DNA of 64,000 bases from PALSA-1353 sp036267155 (GCA_036267155.1 DATAWP010000018.1:1-64000), one strand, 5' to 3'. Counted from the first letter of the stretch, positions 44,633 to 53,457 are shown. The notes: a model not told the origin generated them from the letters alone. A program made the numbers and translations.

Positions 44633-46378
44633 GTGAAGCGAGGAACGTATTATATTCCCCCATCGAGCTACCGTTTGACCGCCGGCCCCCGTCAATTCTC
44701 TCGCCTGTATCCATGGCTCGCTCTGGCCGCGGGCGCGGTCATGGTTCTGCGGTTGGCCATTTCCGTCGGTGTCTTCAGCCCCGCGATCGACGAATCATCC
44801 CACATCGGAGCAGCCGTCTCGATGATTGAAGCCCATAAGCTGATCGCCCCCGGCTCGCATCCCCCGCTGGCCCGGCTCGTGGCGGCCGTTCCGCTTTGGC
44901 TCGACGGCGCTCGTCTTCCCCAATGCCGCGGACAAACCGCCGTCGGCACGGAAGACCTCGGCTACGCCTTGGGGACGGAGGTCCTCTTCCACAGCTCCAA
45001 GCCGTTTTCGACCCTCCTCATCCACGCGCGCCTGGCGATGCTCATTTTCCCGGCGATCGCGCTGTTTTATCTCTATCTCTTGGGCCGCCGGCTCCTCGGC
45101 CCGGCCGCGGCCATGGCGGCGGTCATTTTCTTCAGTGTCGATCCCACGCTGCTCGGCCACGGGTTTTGGATTGGAAACGACATGGCCGGCTGCGCCGGAT
45201 TTCTGGCCGCGACTTATCATGGCCTGCGATGGCTCGACCGGCCGACGTGGCCCAGCGCAGTGGTCGTGGGGCTGGCCTGCGGATTGGCCGTGGCTCTGAA
45301 ATTTTCCTGCCTGCTTGTGATTCCCGCACTGGCGCTGCTCTGGCTCATCCGCAAAGGAATGTCCTGGCGGCGATTAGCCGTTCAATTGCCCGCAATTGTT
45401 GCGGTTGCATTTCTTGCACTGTGGGCCACCTATTTGTTCAACATCGGTCCTCTCAGCGACCAGGCCGGGCTCAATGCCGCCAGCCAGATTTCTTCCGACA
45501 ATTCCGCGGCGCAAGCCATGCGCCGGCAATGGCAGCATATTCCCCGCTGGGTTCGCGAGACGCCCGTTCCCATGCCCAGCTTTTTTCTCGCCCTGGGCCG
45601 CCTGGCCGCCCACGACCGATTCGGCCACGAGGCGTATCTTAATGGCCAGGTCTCGACCCATGGTTGGTGGTACTATTTTCCCGAACTCCTCGCGGTGAAA
45701 AGCACCCTCGGATTTCTGGCCGCATTGGCAATCGCGTCGCTGCTCGCACTAGTCCGCCGGCAATGGCGCGACTGGCCCACTTGCGCCATCCTCATACCAG
45801 CCGGCATTTTTCTCGCCGCCGCGATGGCCGGAAACATCGACATCGGCATTCGCTATATTCTCCCGGCCATCCCATTTCTGTATCTGTTCATCGCCGCGCA
45901 ACTGGCCCGTCCGCGCTGGGGATGGCTTCTGGCCTGCCTCATCCTGTGCAGTGCTGTCGAAACGGCCGCCGTTCATCCGGATTATCTCAGCTTTTTCAAC
46001 ATCGCCGCCGGCGGGCCCTCGCGCGGCCAGCGATTCGCTCTGGACAGCAATCTCGACTGGAATCAGGACGTTTATCGTTTGGCCGACTGGATTCGCGCCC
46101 ACGCCGCCGGCCGCCCATACGCCATCCGTCTCAGCGGCAGACGCAATAAACCGCTGCTCGCCGCGCTGGGCCTCGATCCCGAATCGCTTGACGCCTCTCC
46201 CCACGGCAAATTGCTTTTTATCAGCAAGAACGTCCGACTCATGTACGGCCAGCTTCCGTGGGTTTCCCGATATAAGGCAATCGCGCACGTCGGCTACTCG
46301 ATTGATGTATATGATCTCACGGGGCCGCCGGGACCCGACGAGCCCGATGATGTTCCACCGGCGGATGAGCCAAAGTGA
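44633..46378 (+). CDS. GT39/PMT-like polytopic glycosyltransferase
   Basis: A 581-aa membrane protein of the dolichyl-phosphate-mannose mannosyltransferase-like superfamily. The first loop has the acidic motif FSPAIDESSHIGAAVSMIE followed by SHPPLARLVAAVPLW, typical of GT39/PMT enzymes. About ten helices follow, with a tail of ~120 residues outside (FNIAAGGPSRGQRFALDSNLDWNQDVYRLADWI, typical of bacterial members). It would move a sugar from a polyprenyl-phosphate donor to a lipid or protein outside the membrane. Start is GTG 44633; a later start is possible. Its stop overlaps the phosphatase start. Confidence 0.82.
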   Translation: MKRGTYYIPPSSYRLTAGPRQFSRLYPWLALAAGAVMVLRLAISVGVFSPAIDESSHIGAAVSMIEAHKLIAPGSHPPLARLVAAVPLWLDGARLPQCRGQTAVGTEDLGYALGTEVLFHSSKPFSTLLIHARLAMLIFPAIALFYLYLLGRRLLGPAAAMAAVIFFSVDPTLLGHGFWIGNDMAGCAGFLAATYHGLRWLDRPTWPSAVVVGLACGLAVALKFSCLLVIPALALLWLIRKGMSWRRLAVQLPAIVAVAFLALWATYLFNIGPLSDQAGLNAASQISSDNSAAQAMRRQWQHIPRWVRETPVPMPSFFLALGRLAAHDRFGHEAYLNGQVSTHGWWYYFPELLAVKSTLGFLAALAIASLLALVRRQWRDWPTCAILIPAGIFLAAAMAGNIDIGIRYILPAIPFLYLFIAAQLARPRWGWLLACLILCSAVETAAVHPDYLSFFNIAAGGPSRGQRFALDSNLDWNQDVYRLADWIRAHAAGRPYAIRLSGRRNKPLLAALGLDPESLDASPHGKLLFISKNVRLMYGQLPWVSRYKAIAHVGYSIDVYDLTGPPGPDEPDDVPPADEPK

Positions 46379-46986
46379 TTGCCATGCAGGATTCACCGTT
46401 GATTTTGCCGCGTGCCGTTCTGTTTGATATGGATGGCACGCTCACCGAGCCGATGCTTGATTTTCCGCGGATCAAGGCGGAGATGGGGATTGGCCCGGGG
46501 CCAATATTGGAATCGCTGGCCGATCTGGACGAGTTTCGCCGGAGACATGCGGAGGCCGTGCTGCTGAGGCACGAACAAATCGCCGCCGAAAATTCGCGGT
46601 TGAATATTGGGTGCCGGGAATTGCTGGCCTGGCTGGCGGCGGAGGGAATCGCGATGGCCCTGGTCACGCGAAACAGCCGGCTGAGCGCCGATACCGTCAC
46701 CGCCCGCCATGGCCTCGAGATCGATCTTTTAATTACTCGCGAGGACGGGCCGTTCAAGCCCAGCCCGTTTCCCCTTGCCCTGGCTTGCGAGCGGCTGGGG
46801 ATAAGATGCGACGAGACTTGGATGGTGGGGGACGGCCAATATGACGTGGAAGCCGCCATCGCGGCGAAGATCCGCGCCGTGTGGATCAGCCACGCCAAGC
46901 CGCGAGCATTTGATGCCCAGCCGTGGTTGACCGTGGCGAATCTGGCGGAACTGACGGAACTGCTGAAGAAAACACGTCAGCTATGA
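46375..46986 (+). CDS. HAD-superfamily phosphatase
   Basis: A 203-aa hydrolase with all four HAD motifs: FDMDGTLTEP (nucleophile Asp), LVTRNSR (Thr), FKPSPFPLALA (Lys), and WMVGDGQYDVEAA (acidic pair). The cap is small and helical (subfamily I). The substrate is unknown; the family includes phosphoglycolate and sugar phosphatases. Start GTG 46375 overlaps the upstream stop (GTGA); ATG 46384 is an alternative. Coupled to the GT39-like gene. Confidence 0.88.
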   Translation: MIAMQDSPLILPRAVLFDMDGTLTEPMLDFPRIKAEMGIGPGPILESLADLDEFRRRHAEAVLLRHEQIAAENSRLNIGCRELLAWLAAEGIAMALVTRNSRLSADTVTARHGLEIDLLITREDGPFKPSPFPLALACERLGIRCDETWMVGDGQYDVEAAIAAKIRAVWISHAKPRAFDAQPWLTVANLAELTELLKKTRQL

Positions 46987-47002
46987 TTCGGAGTGAAAAC
47001 AA

Positions 47003-47872
47003 ATGCGAGTTTTGCCACAGATAAAAAATCAGATGCACACGGATGAAAAGAATTACTTTGCATTTCATCTGTGTGCATCTGATTTATATCTGTGGCTAAC
47101 CCTCTTTTTTATTTTGCTGGCGTCAAGCCGCGGCGCATGGGCGCAAGTAGCCGCTCCAACTCCCGCGACCCGGCCTGTTGAATTGTCCGTCAAATCCACG
47201 GCTGATGAAATCCTCGATGCCCTCGACGCTCGCGGAAAGAATCTTCAGGATTTCTCCGCTTCCGTGACATTGACCGACAGCGACAACAGCACGGGCGATT
47301 CCACCATCAACACCGGTACGGTTCTGCTGCAGCGCAAAGGCGAAGACGACGCCCGTATCCGCGTGGCATTCACTAAAAAACAACTCGGCGACAAAATTTT
47401 CAAAGTCGATCATCAATACACGCTCGACAACGGTCTTCTGATCGAGCGCGATTACCAGGCCAAACACGAAACCCGCCAACAAGTTCTTAAGCCGGGCCAA
47501 AAACTCGATCTCTTCAAGCTGGGCCAGGGCCCGTTTCCCCTTCCGCTGGGCCAAAAGAGAGAAGATGTGTTAAAGCTGTTCGACGTGCAAAAGATCGATC
47601 CAGCCAGCGACGATCCCCCGGCGACCGTGCACCTGCAACTGACGCCCAAGGCGGGCACGCAATTTGCCGGACAATTCAAAACGATCGACATCTGGGTGGA
47701 CACTGCGAGCGCCATGCCGCGGAGGATTCAGACCGTTGATGTGACCGGGACCACGACGAAGACCACGGATTTGACGGATGTGAGGATCAACATCGGATTG
47801 AGCGACAAGGATTTCACTCAGCCGCCGTTGCCGGAAGGTTGGGACACGGTCGAAGGGCCGTATCCGCAATAG
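47003..47872 (+). CDS. LolA-like outer-membrane lipoprotein carrier-type protein
   Basis: A 289-aa exported protein with a signal sequence (LWLTLFFILLASSRGAWA|Q) and a LolA-like body: TADEILDALDARGKNLQDFSASVTL, IRVAFTKKQLGDKIFKVDHQYTLDNGLLIERD, PLPLGQKREDVLKLFDV, and IDIWVDTASAMPRRIQTVD. LolA ferries lipoproteins across the periplasm, though planctomycete homologues vary. The start (47003 or 47033) lies within a long inverted repeat, so the N-terminal ~30 residues are encoded by a hairpin element. It stands 16 bases after the HAD gene. Confidence 0.78.
   Translation: MRVLPQIKNQMHTDEKNYFAFHLCASDLYLWLTLFFILLASSRGAWAQVAAPTPATRPVELSVKSTADEILDALDARGKNLQDFSASVTLTDSDNSTGDSTINTGTVLLQRKGEDDARIRVAFTKKQLGDKIFKVDHQYTLDNGLLIERDYQAKHETRQQVLKPGQKLDLFKLGQGPFPLPLGQKREDVLKLFDVQKIDPASDDPPATVHLQLTPKAGTQFAGQFKTIDIWVDTASAMPRRIQTVDVTGTTTKTTDLTDVRINIGLSDKDFTQPPLPEGWDTVEGPYPQ
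47014..47095. repeat. Long inverted repeat (GCCACAGAT…CAGATGCACAC) spanning a start codon
   Basis: Left arm 47014-47048 and right arm 47062-47095 are near-perfect reverse complements over ~34 bases (two mismatches, one gap). Each carries GCCACAGATA and ATCAGATGCACAC. The loop is about 13 bases. The element covers the 5' end of the LolA-like gene, and its right half encodes HLCASDLYLW of the signal region. Confidence 0.88.
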
Positions 47873-47883
47873 GTATTTTCAGC

Positions 47884-48972
47884 CTACCGCACAGAAAACG
47901 GATCCCGATCTGCCGAGCTTATGCGCACGGTCGGCATCCCCGCTGTTTCTTCCAATCGCTTCCGCAATCGCTTCAGAACGGGCCGCTCGCTGTTTGAATG
48001 CAGCGTACACACAACGGTCATTCCCGCGTTCGCAGCCTGCACGGCGTCGTGATGCCGAAGCTCGCCGGTCAAATAAAGCTCGGCCTCCGCTTTCCTCGCA
48101 TCATCCAGGAATTCCCGGCACGCTCCGGCACAGGCGGCGACGCGCGTGACGGTTCCTTCCATCGGTCCAGCCACAAGCAGATGCTCGATTCCCAATTCTC
48201 GCTTGATGCGGCCGAAAAGATCGGCCCGAGCGGTAGGGGGGATCGAACCGATTCGACCCTGCCCCCGCAGTGTTGCAACCGGCGCCAGAAGATTCAAATC
48301 AAACGCCGGCTCTTCGTAGGGATGGCTCTGCCGAAGCGCCTTCACGATTGCATCCATGCCGCCGATCGGCACAACCGTTTCCAATCTGACTTCCTGTGCT
48401 TGTTCGAGTCGTCCCGGCTTGCCGACGACCGGCTGTGCGCCCTCCTGCCCGAAAAACGTTCCAGTCCCCGCCGAGCGAAAACTGCAAGATGAATAATTGC
48501 CGATGTTCCCCGCCCCAGCTTCGAACAGTGCGCGGCTCACCCGCTCCACCGCGTCAACGGGAACAAACGTCACCAATTTGTATTGCGTCGGTTTCGGTTC
48601 CGTCAATCGCAGCGGTTTTCTTTCGGTCATTCCTAAAACATCCGCCAGCATGTCATTGGTTCCCCCCTCGGCCACATCCAGAGCCGTATGCGGCGAATAA
48701 ATCGCCACGCCCCGGCGAACCGCTTCGAAAACCGGATTTCCCGCAACGAACCGTTTCAGTGGATGAAAGACGGGGGGATGATAGGCGATCACCAGATCGC
48801 ATTTGCCGAGGCGAGCTTCTTCGGCGACGGCGGGGGAGTAATCAATCGTCAGCAGAATGCAGGAGATATCCTGATCCGGATCGCCGATCAGAAGACCGAC
48901 GTTGTCCCAGGATTCGGCGAGGGCTGGCGGAGCCAGCTTCTCAAGAACGGCGATAATCGTTGTGAGGCGCAT
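47884..48972 (-). CDS. Nif3-like dinuclear metal-centre protein
   Basis: A 362-aa member of the NIF3/YbgI/YqfO family. It has ESWDNVGLLIGDP, DLVIAYHPPVFHPLK with metal-binding His, YSPHTALDVAEGGTNDML (His/Asp), and, at the C-terminus, LTGELRHHDAVQAANAGMTVVCTLHSNSERP, completing the site. Residues ~130-235 form an inserted PII-like domain (YKLVTFVPVDAVERVSRALFEAGAGNIGNY), as in YqfO-type proteins. It is possibly a GTP cyclohydrolase-I type 2-like or moonlighting metal protein. It lies just downstream of the DUF433/toxin-stub locus on the same strand. Confidence 0.92.
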   Translation of the reverse strand: MRLTTIIAVLEKLAPPALAESWDNVGLLIGDPDQDISCILLTIDYSPAVAEEARLGKCDLVIAYHPPVFHPLKRFVAGNPVFEAVRRGVAIYSPHTALDVAEGGTNDMLADVLGMTERKPLRLTEPKPTQYKLVTFVPVDAVERVSRALFEAGAGNIGNYSSCSFRSAGTGTFFGQEGAQPVVGKPGRLEQAQEVRLETVVPIGGMDAIVKALRQSHPYEEPAFDLNLLAPVATLRGQGRIGSIPPTARADLFGRIKRELGIEHLLVAGPMEGTVTRVAACAGACREFLDDARKAEAELYLTGELRHHDAVQAANAGMTVVCTLHSNSERPVLKRLRKRLEETAGMPTVRISSADRDPFSVR

Positions 48973-48979
48973 GATATGG

Positions 48980-49039
48980 TTATTTGGCCCGCGCCCAATC
49001 TGGCGAGAGATTCATATCGACCAGAATTTTGATGATCAT
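48980..49039 (-). pseudogene. 19-codon stub of a DUF5615 PIN-like toxin
   Basis: The ATG overlaps the DUF433 stop (ATGA). The frame reads MIIKILVDMNLSPDWARAK then TAA. That is the typical start of DUF5615 toxins (KILVDMNLSP with the first active-site Asp), but the chain ends before the fold is complete. The break lies eight bases from the nif3-like start codon, suggesting a deletion that joined the two loci. The toxin is inactive. Confidence 0.7.
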
Positions 49040-49218
49040 GTCGGAACTTCGCGTTCCTCGACGCGCCATGCCGCATAGGCAACGGTTTCGTCGATGTCCT
49101 CTGGTTCAAGGTATGGATATGCCTTGAGGATTTCATCTCGCGAGCGGCCGGCGGCAAGCATTCCGAGGATCATCCCGACGGTAACCCGCAAGCCGCGGAT
49201 ACATGCCTTGCCGCCCAT
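49036..49218 (-). CDS. DUF433-family antitoxin
   Basis: A short protein with the DUF433 HTH core: GGKACIRGLRVTVGMILGMLAAGRSRDEILKAYPYLEPEDIDETVAYAAWR. The ATG at 49218 cuts into the family's usual beginning. In-frame codons ITFDPAV continue upstream to an ATT at 49239, which stands six bases after AGGTGA, so translation may start there on a rare codon. DUF433 normally pairs with DUF5615; here the toxin is a stub, leaving an orphan antitoxin or regulator. Confidence 0.8.
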   Translation of the reverse strand: MGGKACIRGLRVTVGMILGMLAAGRSRDEILKAYPYLEPEDIDETVAYAAWRVEEREVPT

Positions 49219-49344
49219 TACCGCCGGATCAAACGTAATTCAAGTCACCTGCGTCATGATCGATCTGCAAAATAGGTCGGCCGACCATTCAGATCGCGGG
49301 CCACGCCGGTATTGTAACCAAACTTCCTACGAAAAGCGCGCCGG

Positions 49345-50544
49345 CTATTTTTCGAGGGACAGCGACTCGATCCCCGCCGCCGCGAACATCGCCCGCGCTT
49401 TTACGAGCGTTTCCTCGTATTCCCCGGCCGGGTTGGAATCGGCCACGATTCCGCCGCCGACGGGGATGTGAATTCGGCCGGTCTGGGCGATCATCGTGCG
49501 GATGGCGACGTTGAACTGCATATTTCCCGCGGCGTCGAGATATCCAATGGCTCCGCAATATGGTCCGCGCCGAATCGGTTCCAACTCGTCGATGATTTGC
49601 ATGGCCCGAATCTTGGGCGCACCAGTGACGCTGCCGCCAGGAAAAATCGCCCGCAGCAGGTCGACGAACCCCACCTCCTCGCGCAGCGTTCCGCAAATCG
49701 TCGCCACACCGTGATACACCGTCGGATAAACTTCGATCACGCGCGGCTCGGCAACGTGAACGCTTCCGACCCGGCACACGCGTCCGAGATCGTTGCGCTC
49801 CAGATCGACGATCATGTTCAGTTCCGCCTGGTCCTTGATCGAATCGCGCAGCTCCGCATCCATCCCTTGGCGCGAGGGCCGGGTGCCCTTGATGGGGCGG
49901 GTGATAATCTGCCGATCCGGCGTGACGCGAAAGAATAATTCCGGCGAATTGGAAACGATCGCGAAGTCTTCGTAGCCGAGATAAGCTCCGTACGGTGCGG
50001 GCGATTCGCGGACCAGACGCCGATAAATCTCCGCGGGATGAAATTTCAGACCCGCCGTGAACCGCTGCGCGAGATTGACCTGGAAAACATCGCCGGCGGC
50101 GATGTAATCCAGCACCCGCTGAATGGCCGATTCATATCCTTCCCGCGTGAAATCGGATCGCAGTGGAGCGTCGCCGATTCCGTAATCCACCTCGGCCCCG
50201 CCCGGCCGGTCGGCGGCGGGGCGGCAATACGTGAAGACGAACAACGGAAGATTCAGATCATCCGCGGCTCGCGACGGCAAGGTCTCAAACAGTCGGCCCA
50301 GATCGTAGCTGAGATATCCGATCCACCGCCCCTCGCCAGGCCAGAACGTGCCGGACATCCAATGCAGGGCCGCCAGCGGATCGCTCCACTGGCGAACGAT
50401 GCTCTGGCCCACGCGGGCCGTGGTTTGCTGTGTCCGCGAATCGCAGCGGATGGTGCAGACGGGCGTCAAAAAGCCGGTGATCCAGGGATCTCCGGCCTCG
50501 GCGCGGTCGGGGGTGGAAGAGAGATTGATGCGCTCACGCGGCAA
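49345..50544 (-). CDS. pabB: Aminodeoxychorismate synthase component I
   Basis: A 399-aa chorismate-utilising enzyme that makes aminodeoxychorismate for folate. The C-terminal domain carries GDVFQVNLAQRF, ITRPIKGTRPSR (the Lys of PIKGT is the PabB signature; anthranilate synthases have PIAGT), MIVDLERNDLGRVC, YHGVATICGTL, and FPGGSVTGAPKIRAM. The length is short because the N-terminal domain is compact, as in many PabB. No pabA or pabC is adjacent. Confidence 0.9.
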   Translation of the reverse strand: MPRERINLSSTPDRAEAGDPWITGFLTPVCTIRCDSRTQQTTARVGQSIVRQWSDPLAALHWMSGTFWPGEGRWIGYLSYDLGRLFETLPSRAADDLNLPLFVFTYCRPAADRPGGAEVDYGIGDAPLRSDFTREGYESAIQRVLDYIAAGDVFQVNLAQRFTAGLKFHPAEIYRRLVRESPAPYGAYLGYEDFAIVSNSPELFFRVTPDRQIITRPIKGTRPSRQGMDAELRDSIKDQAELNMIVDLERNDLGRVCRVGSVHVAEPRVIEVYPTVYHGVATICGTLREEVGFVDLLRAIFPGGSVTGAPKIRAMQIIDELEPIRRGPYCGAIGYLDAAGNMQFNVAIRTMIAQTGRIHIPVGGGIVADSNPAGEYEETLVKARAMFAAAGIESLSLEK

Positions 50545-50553
50545 ATGTGTTTG

Positions 50554-50874
50554 TCAGCCGACATCAATTAAGTAGCTGACGAGCCAAAGCTCGAGTTGCT
50601 TGAGACGGATTTTCCATCGGCCCTTGAATTTCTTCATCCAAAGCCGGTTCGTCGGTGTGTCGCGCACATCGACGACCAATTTGACCAGGTTGTCCCGATA
50701 AATAATTTCGCCCTGACGCCAATGTCCTTCCACCTTTTGCGTTTCATAGCTGACCGCGCCAAAATGATCGACAATTTCAAAAACGGCCTCAGCTAGCCAT
50801 TCTTCCGGAACCTCGGCGCCGTCGTTGAATTGTAGAGGCAGCAGCAGTTCGAACCTTCGCCACTTGCTGCTCAT
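50554..50874 (-). CDS. Small conserved protein of unknown function
   Basis: A 106-aa protein: MSSKWRRFELLLPLQFNDG, then VFEIVDHFGAVSYETQKVEGHW, YRDNLVKLVVDVRDTP, and a tail MKKFKGRWKIRLKQLELWLVSY. I recall similar small proteins in planctomycetes and cyanobacteria paired with the protein encoded just upstream, which it overlaps by 86 bases in another frame. The pairing and size are like a TA module, but no toxin fold is recognised, so no function is claimed. Confidence 0.65.
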   Translation of the reverse strand: MSSKWRRFELLLPLQFNDGAEVPEEWLAEAVFEIVDHFGAVSYETQKVEGHWRQGEIIYRDNLVKLVVDVRDTPTNRLWMKKFKGRWKIRLKQLELWLVSYLIDVG

Positions 50875-51046
50875 AGGTTGCCCTCCCTACGACCATAAAG
50901 GAAATGTTCTGCGCCGCCAGCATCTCAAGCGCTGCCTCGGGGACAAGATGCTCACCGCTGCGCAAAACCTTGCCCGAGAATCTACCCAAAAGAAAACTCA
51001 ATGCCCGCTTTTCGGCGGCGCGGTCGGCGAACTTGATGGTCACCAT
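50789..51046 (-). CDS. Small conserved protein, overlapping partner of the 106-aa protein
   Basis: An 85-aa protein: MVTIKFADRAAEKRALSFLLGRFSGKVLRSGEHLVPEAALEMLAAQNISFMVVGRATYEQ, ending in a basic tail. ATG 51046 is preferred over 51070 as it gives the usual MVTIKF beginning. It overlaps the downstream gene by 86 bases. Transcription is isolated from glnN by the terminator at 51102-51130. Function unknown. Confidence 0.6.
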   Translation of the reverse strand: MVTIKFADRAAEKRALSFLLGRFSGKVLRSGEHLVPEAALEMLAAQNISFMVVGRATYEQQVAKVRTAAASTIQRRRRGSGRMAS

Positions 51047-51101
51047 CGTGGCTCCGTGCAAACCCTCCAATACTATGATCGGAGCAACTTAATTTCGCAA
51101 C

Positions 51102-51130
51102 AAAAAAGCCCGGACATCCGTCCGGGCTTC
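51102..51130 (-). terminator. Intrinsic terminator of glnN
   Basis: A perfect 9-bp stem AGCCCGGAC/GTCCGGGCT (loop ATCC), plus an A-T pair, followed on the minus strand by TTTTTTG. It ends the glnN transcript 27 bases past the stop. Confidence 0.9.
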
Positions 51131-51156
51131 TCTTACTCTTGCAACATCCGATGGCT

Positions 51157-53334
51157 TCATTTGATAAACAGCATCTCGCGATACGTCGGCAGCGGCCAGA
51201 GGTCGTCGGGGATGATCCCCTCCAGCTTGTCGGCGACTTTGCGCACTTCGGCCATGGCCGGGAGGACGGCCTCGCGCATGTGCTTGGCGTGCGCGAATGC
51301 GTCGCCATCGCCGTGATGCGCCGCGGCCTTGTCCAACGTACCGATCGTGCGAACCAATTCCGAAATGCCGCTGATGATCGTGGAGAGCAGCTCGATGCCG
51401 GCCGGAGTTGATGCGCCCGCCGCCTTGGCGGCCGCGACCGATTCGCCCAATTCCTTCTGGAATCGCAGTGCCGCCGGCAAGATGAATGTCCGCGCCATCA
51501 TCAGGGCCGTCAGGGCCTCAATGTTCACGGCTTTCACGTAGGCTTCGGACAGGATGTTAAACCGGCTGTTCAGTTCCTTTTCCGAATACACCTTGTACTT
51601 GACGAACAAATCGGTCGTGTCCTTGCGGATAACCACGGGCAGCACGTCGACGGTGCTCTTGAGGTTCGGCAGGCCGCGTTTCTCGGCCTCGCTGTGCCAT
51701 TCCTCGGCATAACCGTTCCCGTTGAACAGCACCTTCTTGTGTTCCCTGATGATCGACGGAAGCAGGTCCTGCACGGCCTTGTTCAAATCCTTTCCGGCCT
51801 TGGTCTCGGCTTCAAGCTTCGTCGCCATGAAATCCAGGCTCTCGGCGACGATCGTGTTCAGCACGGTATTGGCGCCGGCGATATTGGCGCTGGAACCGAC
51901 CGCGCGGAACTCGAATTTATTTCCGGTGAAAGCGAACGGGCTGGTGCGGTTGCGATCGCCCGCATCCTTTGGAAGCCTGGGCAGAATCGAAACGCCCGTC
52001 TCGAACATCCCGCCCTGCTTGCTACTCTTGGCCGGGCCTTTTTCGATCTGCTCGAAAATGTCCGTGAGCTGCTCGCCGAGGAAAATGGAGATGATCGCCG
52101 GCGGGGCTTCGTTGGCGCCCAGGCGGTGATCGTTGTGGGCGCTGGCGATGGAAAGGCGCAGAATCTCGCTGTATTTGCTGACCGACCGGATCACGGCCGC
52201 GCAAAAAACCAGGAACTGCGCGTTCTCATGCGGCGTGTCGCCGGGGTTCAGCAGGTTTTCGCCCTTGTCGGTCGCCATCGACCAGTTATTGTGCTTGCCG
52301 CTGCCGTTGATTCCCGCGAACGGCTTCTCGTGCAGGAGGCAAACCAGTCCGTATTTGTCCGCCGTGCGCCGCATCAGTTCCATGATCGTGTTCTGATGAT
52401 CGGTCGCCAGGTTGCTGTTTTCGAACAGCGGGGCGAGTTCGAACTGGCTGGGCGCCACTTCGTTGTGCCGGGTCTTCACGGGTACGCCGAGCTTGATCAA
52501 CTCGTTTTCACAGTCGGCCATAAACGCCAGGACGCGTTCGGGGATGACTCCGAAGTAATGATCTTCGAGTTCCTGTCCCTTTGGCGGCTGAGCGCCGAAC
52601 AGTGTTCGCCCGCAGGCGATCAGGTCGGGACGGGCGTAGTAAAAATGCTTGTCGATCAGGAAATATTCCTGTTCGGACCCGACGGTGGTGAAAACCTTGT
52701 GAACGTTGGTCGTGCCGAAAAGCTTGAGGATGCGGATTGCCTGCGTGCTGAGTGCGTCCATGCTCCGGAGCAGGGGGGTTTTCTTGTCGAGTGCTTCGCC
52801 GGTCCAGCTCAGGAACGCGGTGGGGATCACCAGCGTGGAGCCATTGGGGTGCTCCATGATATATGCCGGGCTGGTCGGATCCCACGCGGTGTAGCCGCGG
52901 GCCTCGAACGTGGCGCGAAGACCACCGGATGGAAAGCTGCTGGCATCCGGCTCGCCCTTGACCAGTTCCTTGCCGCTGAAGACCGCCAGTGCGCCGGAAC
53001 CTTCGGGCGTCAGGAAGCTGTCGTGCTTCTCCGCCGTGATGCCGGTCATCGGCTGAAACAGATGGGTGTAGTGGGTGGCTCCATGTTCCAGAGCCCAGTC
53101 GCGCATCGCGGCCGCCACGGCATCCGCCACGGCGGGGTCGAAAGGCGCCCCCTCATCGATGGTTTTCATCAGGCTCTTGAAGGCCGACTTCGGCAGCCGG
53201 GCCTGCATCTCGGCTTCGCTGAAAACGTTGGACCCGAAAATGTCCTTCAAGTGATTGGTCTTGAAGTCCACATTGGCTAGTTTGTGCTTGGTTAGAGCAA
53301 TGGCCTTGATCGCTTCTTGACGAGCGTTCGACAT
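51157..53334 (-). CDS. glnN: Glutamine synthetase type III
   Basis: A 725-aa ATP-dependent glutamine synthetase of the GSIII (GlnN) class; the length fits the class. Class motifs: NDHRLGANEAPPAIISIFLG, AGINGSGKHNNWSM, TRHNEVAPSQFELAP, and the N-terminal FGSNVFSEAEMQARLPKSAF. An in-frame ATG 87 bases upstream is rejected: 53334 follows GGAGTTTCTCA and starts MSNARQEAI as in the family. It is transcribed divergently from the ACT-GlnE-like gene, with a shared promoter region bearing a 10-bp inverted repeat. GSIII enzymes are dodecamers and are not known to be adenylylated. Confidence 0.95.
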   Translation of the reverse strand: MSNARQEAIKAIALTKHKLANVDFKTNHLKDIFGSNVFSEAEMQARLPKSAFKSLMKTIDEGAPFDPAVADAVAAAMRDWALEHGATHYTHLFQPMTGITAEKHDSFLTPEGSGALAVFSGKELVKGEPDASSFPSGGLRATFEARGYTAWDPTSPAYIMEHPNGSTLVIPTAFLSWTGEALDKKTPLLRSMDALSTQAIRILKLFGTTNVHKVFTTVGSEQEYFLIDKHFYYARPDLIACGRTLFGAQPPKGQELEDHYFGVIPERVLAFMADCENELIKLGVPVKTRHNEVAPSQFELAPLFENSNLATDHQNTIMELMRRTADKYGLVCLLHEKPFAGINGSGKHNNWSMATDKGENLLNPGDTPHENAQFLVFCAAVIRSVSKYSEILRLSIASAHNDHRLGANEAPPAIISIFLGEQLTDIFEQIEKGPAKSSKQGGMFETGVSILPRLPKDAGDRNRTSPFAFTGNKFEFRAVGSSANIAGANTVLNTIVAESLDFMATKLEAETKAGKDLNKAVQDLLPSIIREHKKVLFNGNGYAEEWHSEAEKRGLPNLKSTVDVLPVVIRKDTTDLFVKYKVYSEKELNSRFNILSEAYVKAVNIEALTALMMARTFILPAALRFQKELGESVAAAKAAGASTPAGIELLSTIISGISELVRTIGTLDKAAAHHGDGDAFAHAKHMREAVLPAMAEVRKVADKLEGIIPDDLWPLPTYREMLFIK

Positions 53335-53411
53335 TGAGAAACTCCGGTTTGGTTGTACGGTTGGTTCGACCGTGGAAGAGGCAGAATCATTACAAAGCGG
53401 GAGGCGATTGT

Positions 53412-53457
53412 CCAGCCACAAATCAATAATCTTGGGTGTATATTCGGTTGTGGCTGG
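53412..53457. promoter_or_regulatory. Inverted repeat in the glnN / ACT-GlnE divergent promoter region
   Basis: Perfect 10-bp arms CCAGCCACAA (53412-53421) and TTGTGGCTGG (53448-53457), separated by 26 A+T-rich bases that contain TATATT-like -10 candidates. It lies 78 bases upstream of glnN and 39 bases upstream of the divergent gene. A dimeric regulator could control both; alternatively it forms a hairpin in the transcript. Confidence 0.5.

Noticed and set aside
51694..53280. A 528-codon open frame antisense to glnN
   Set aside because: Same antisense effect; no domain, composition unlike a protein, and glnN is certain.
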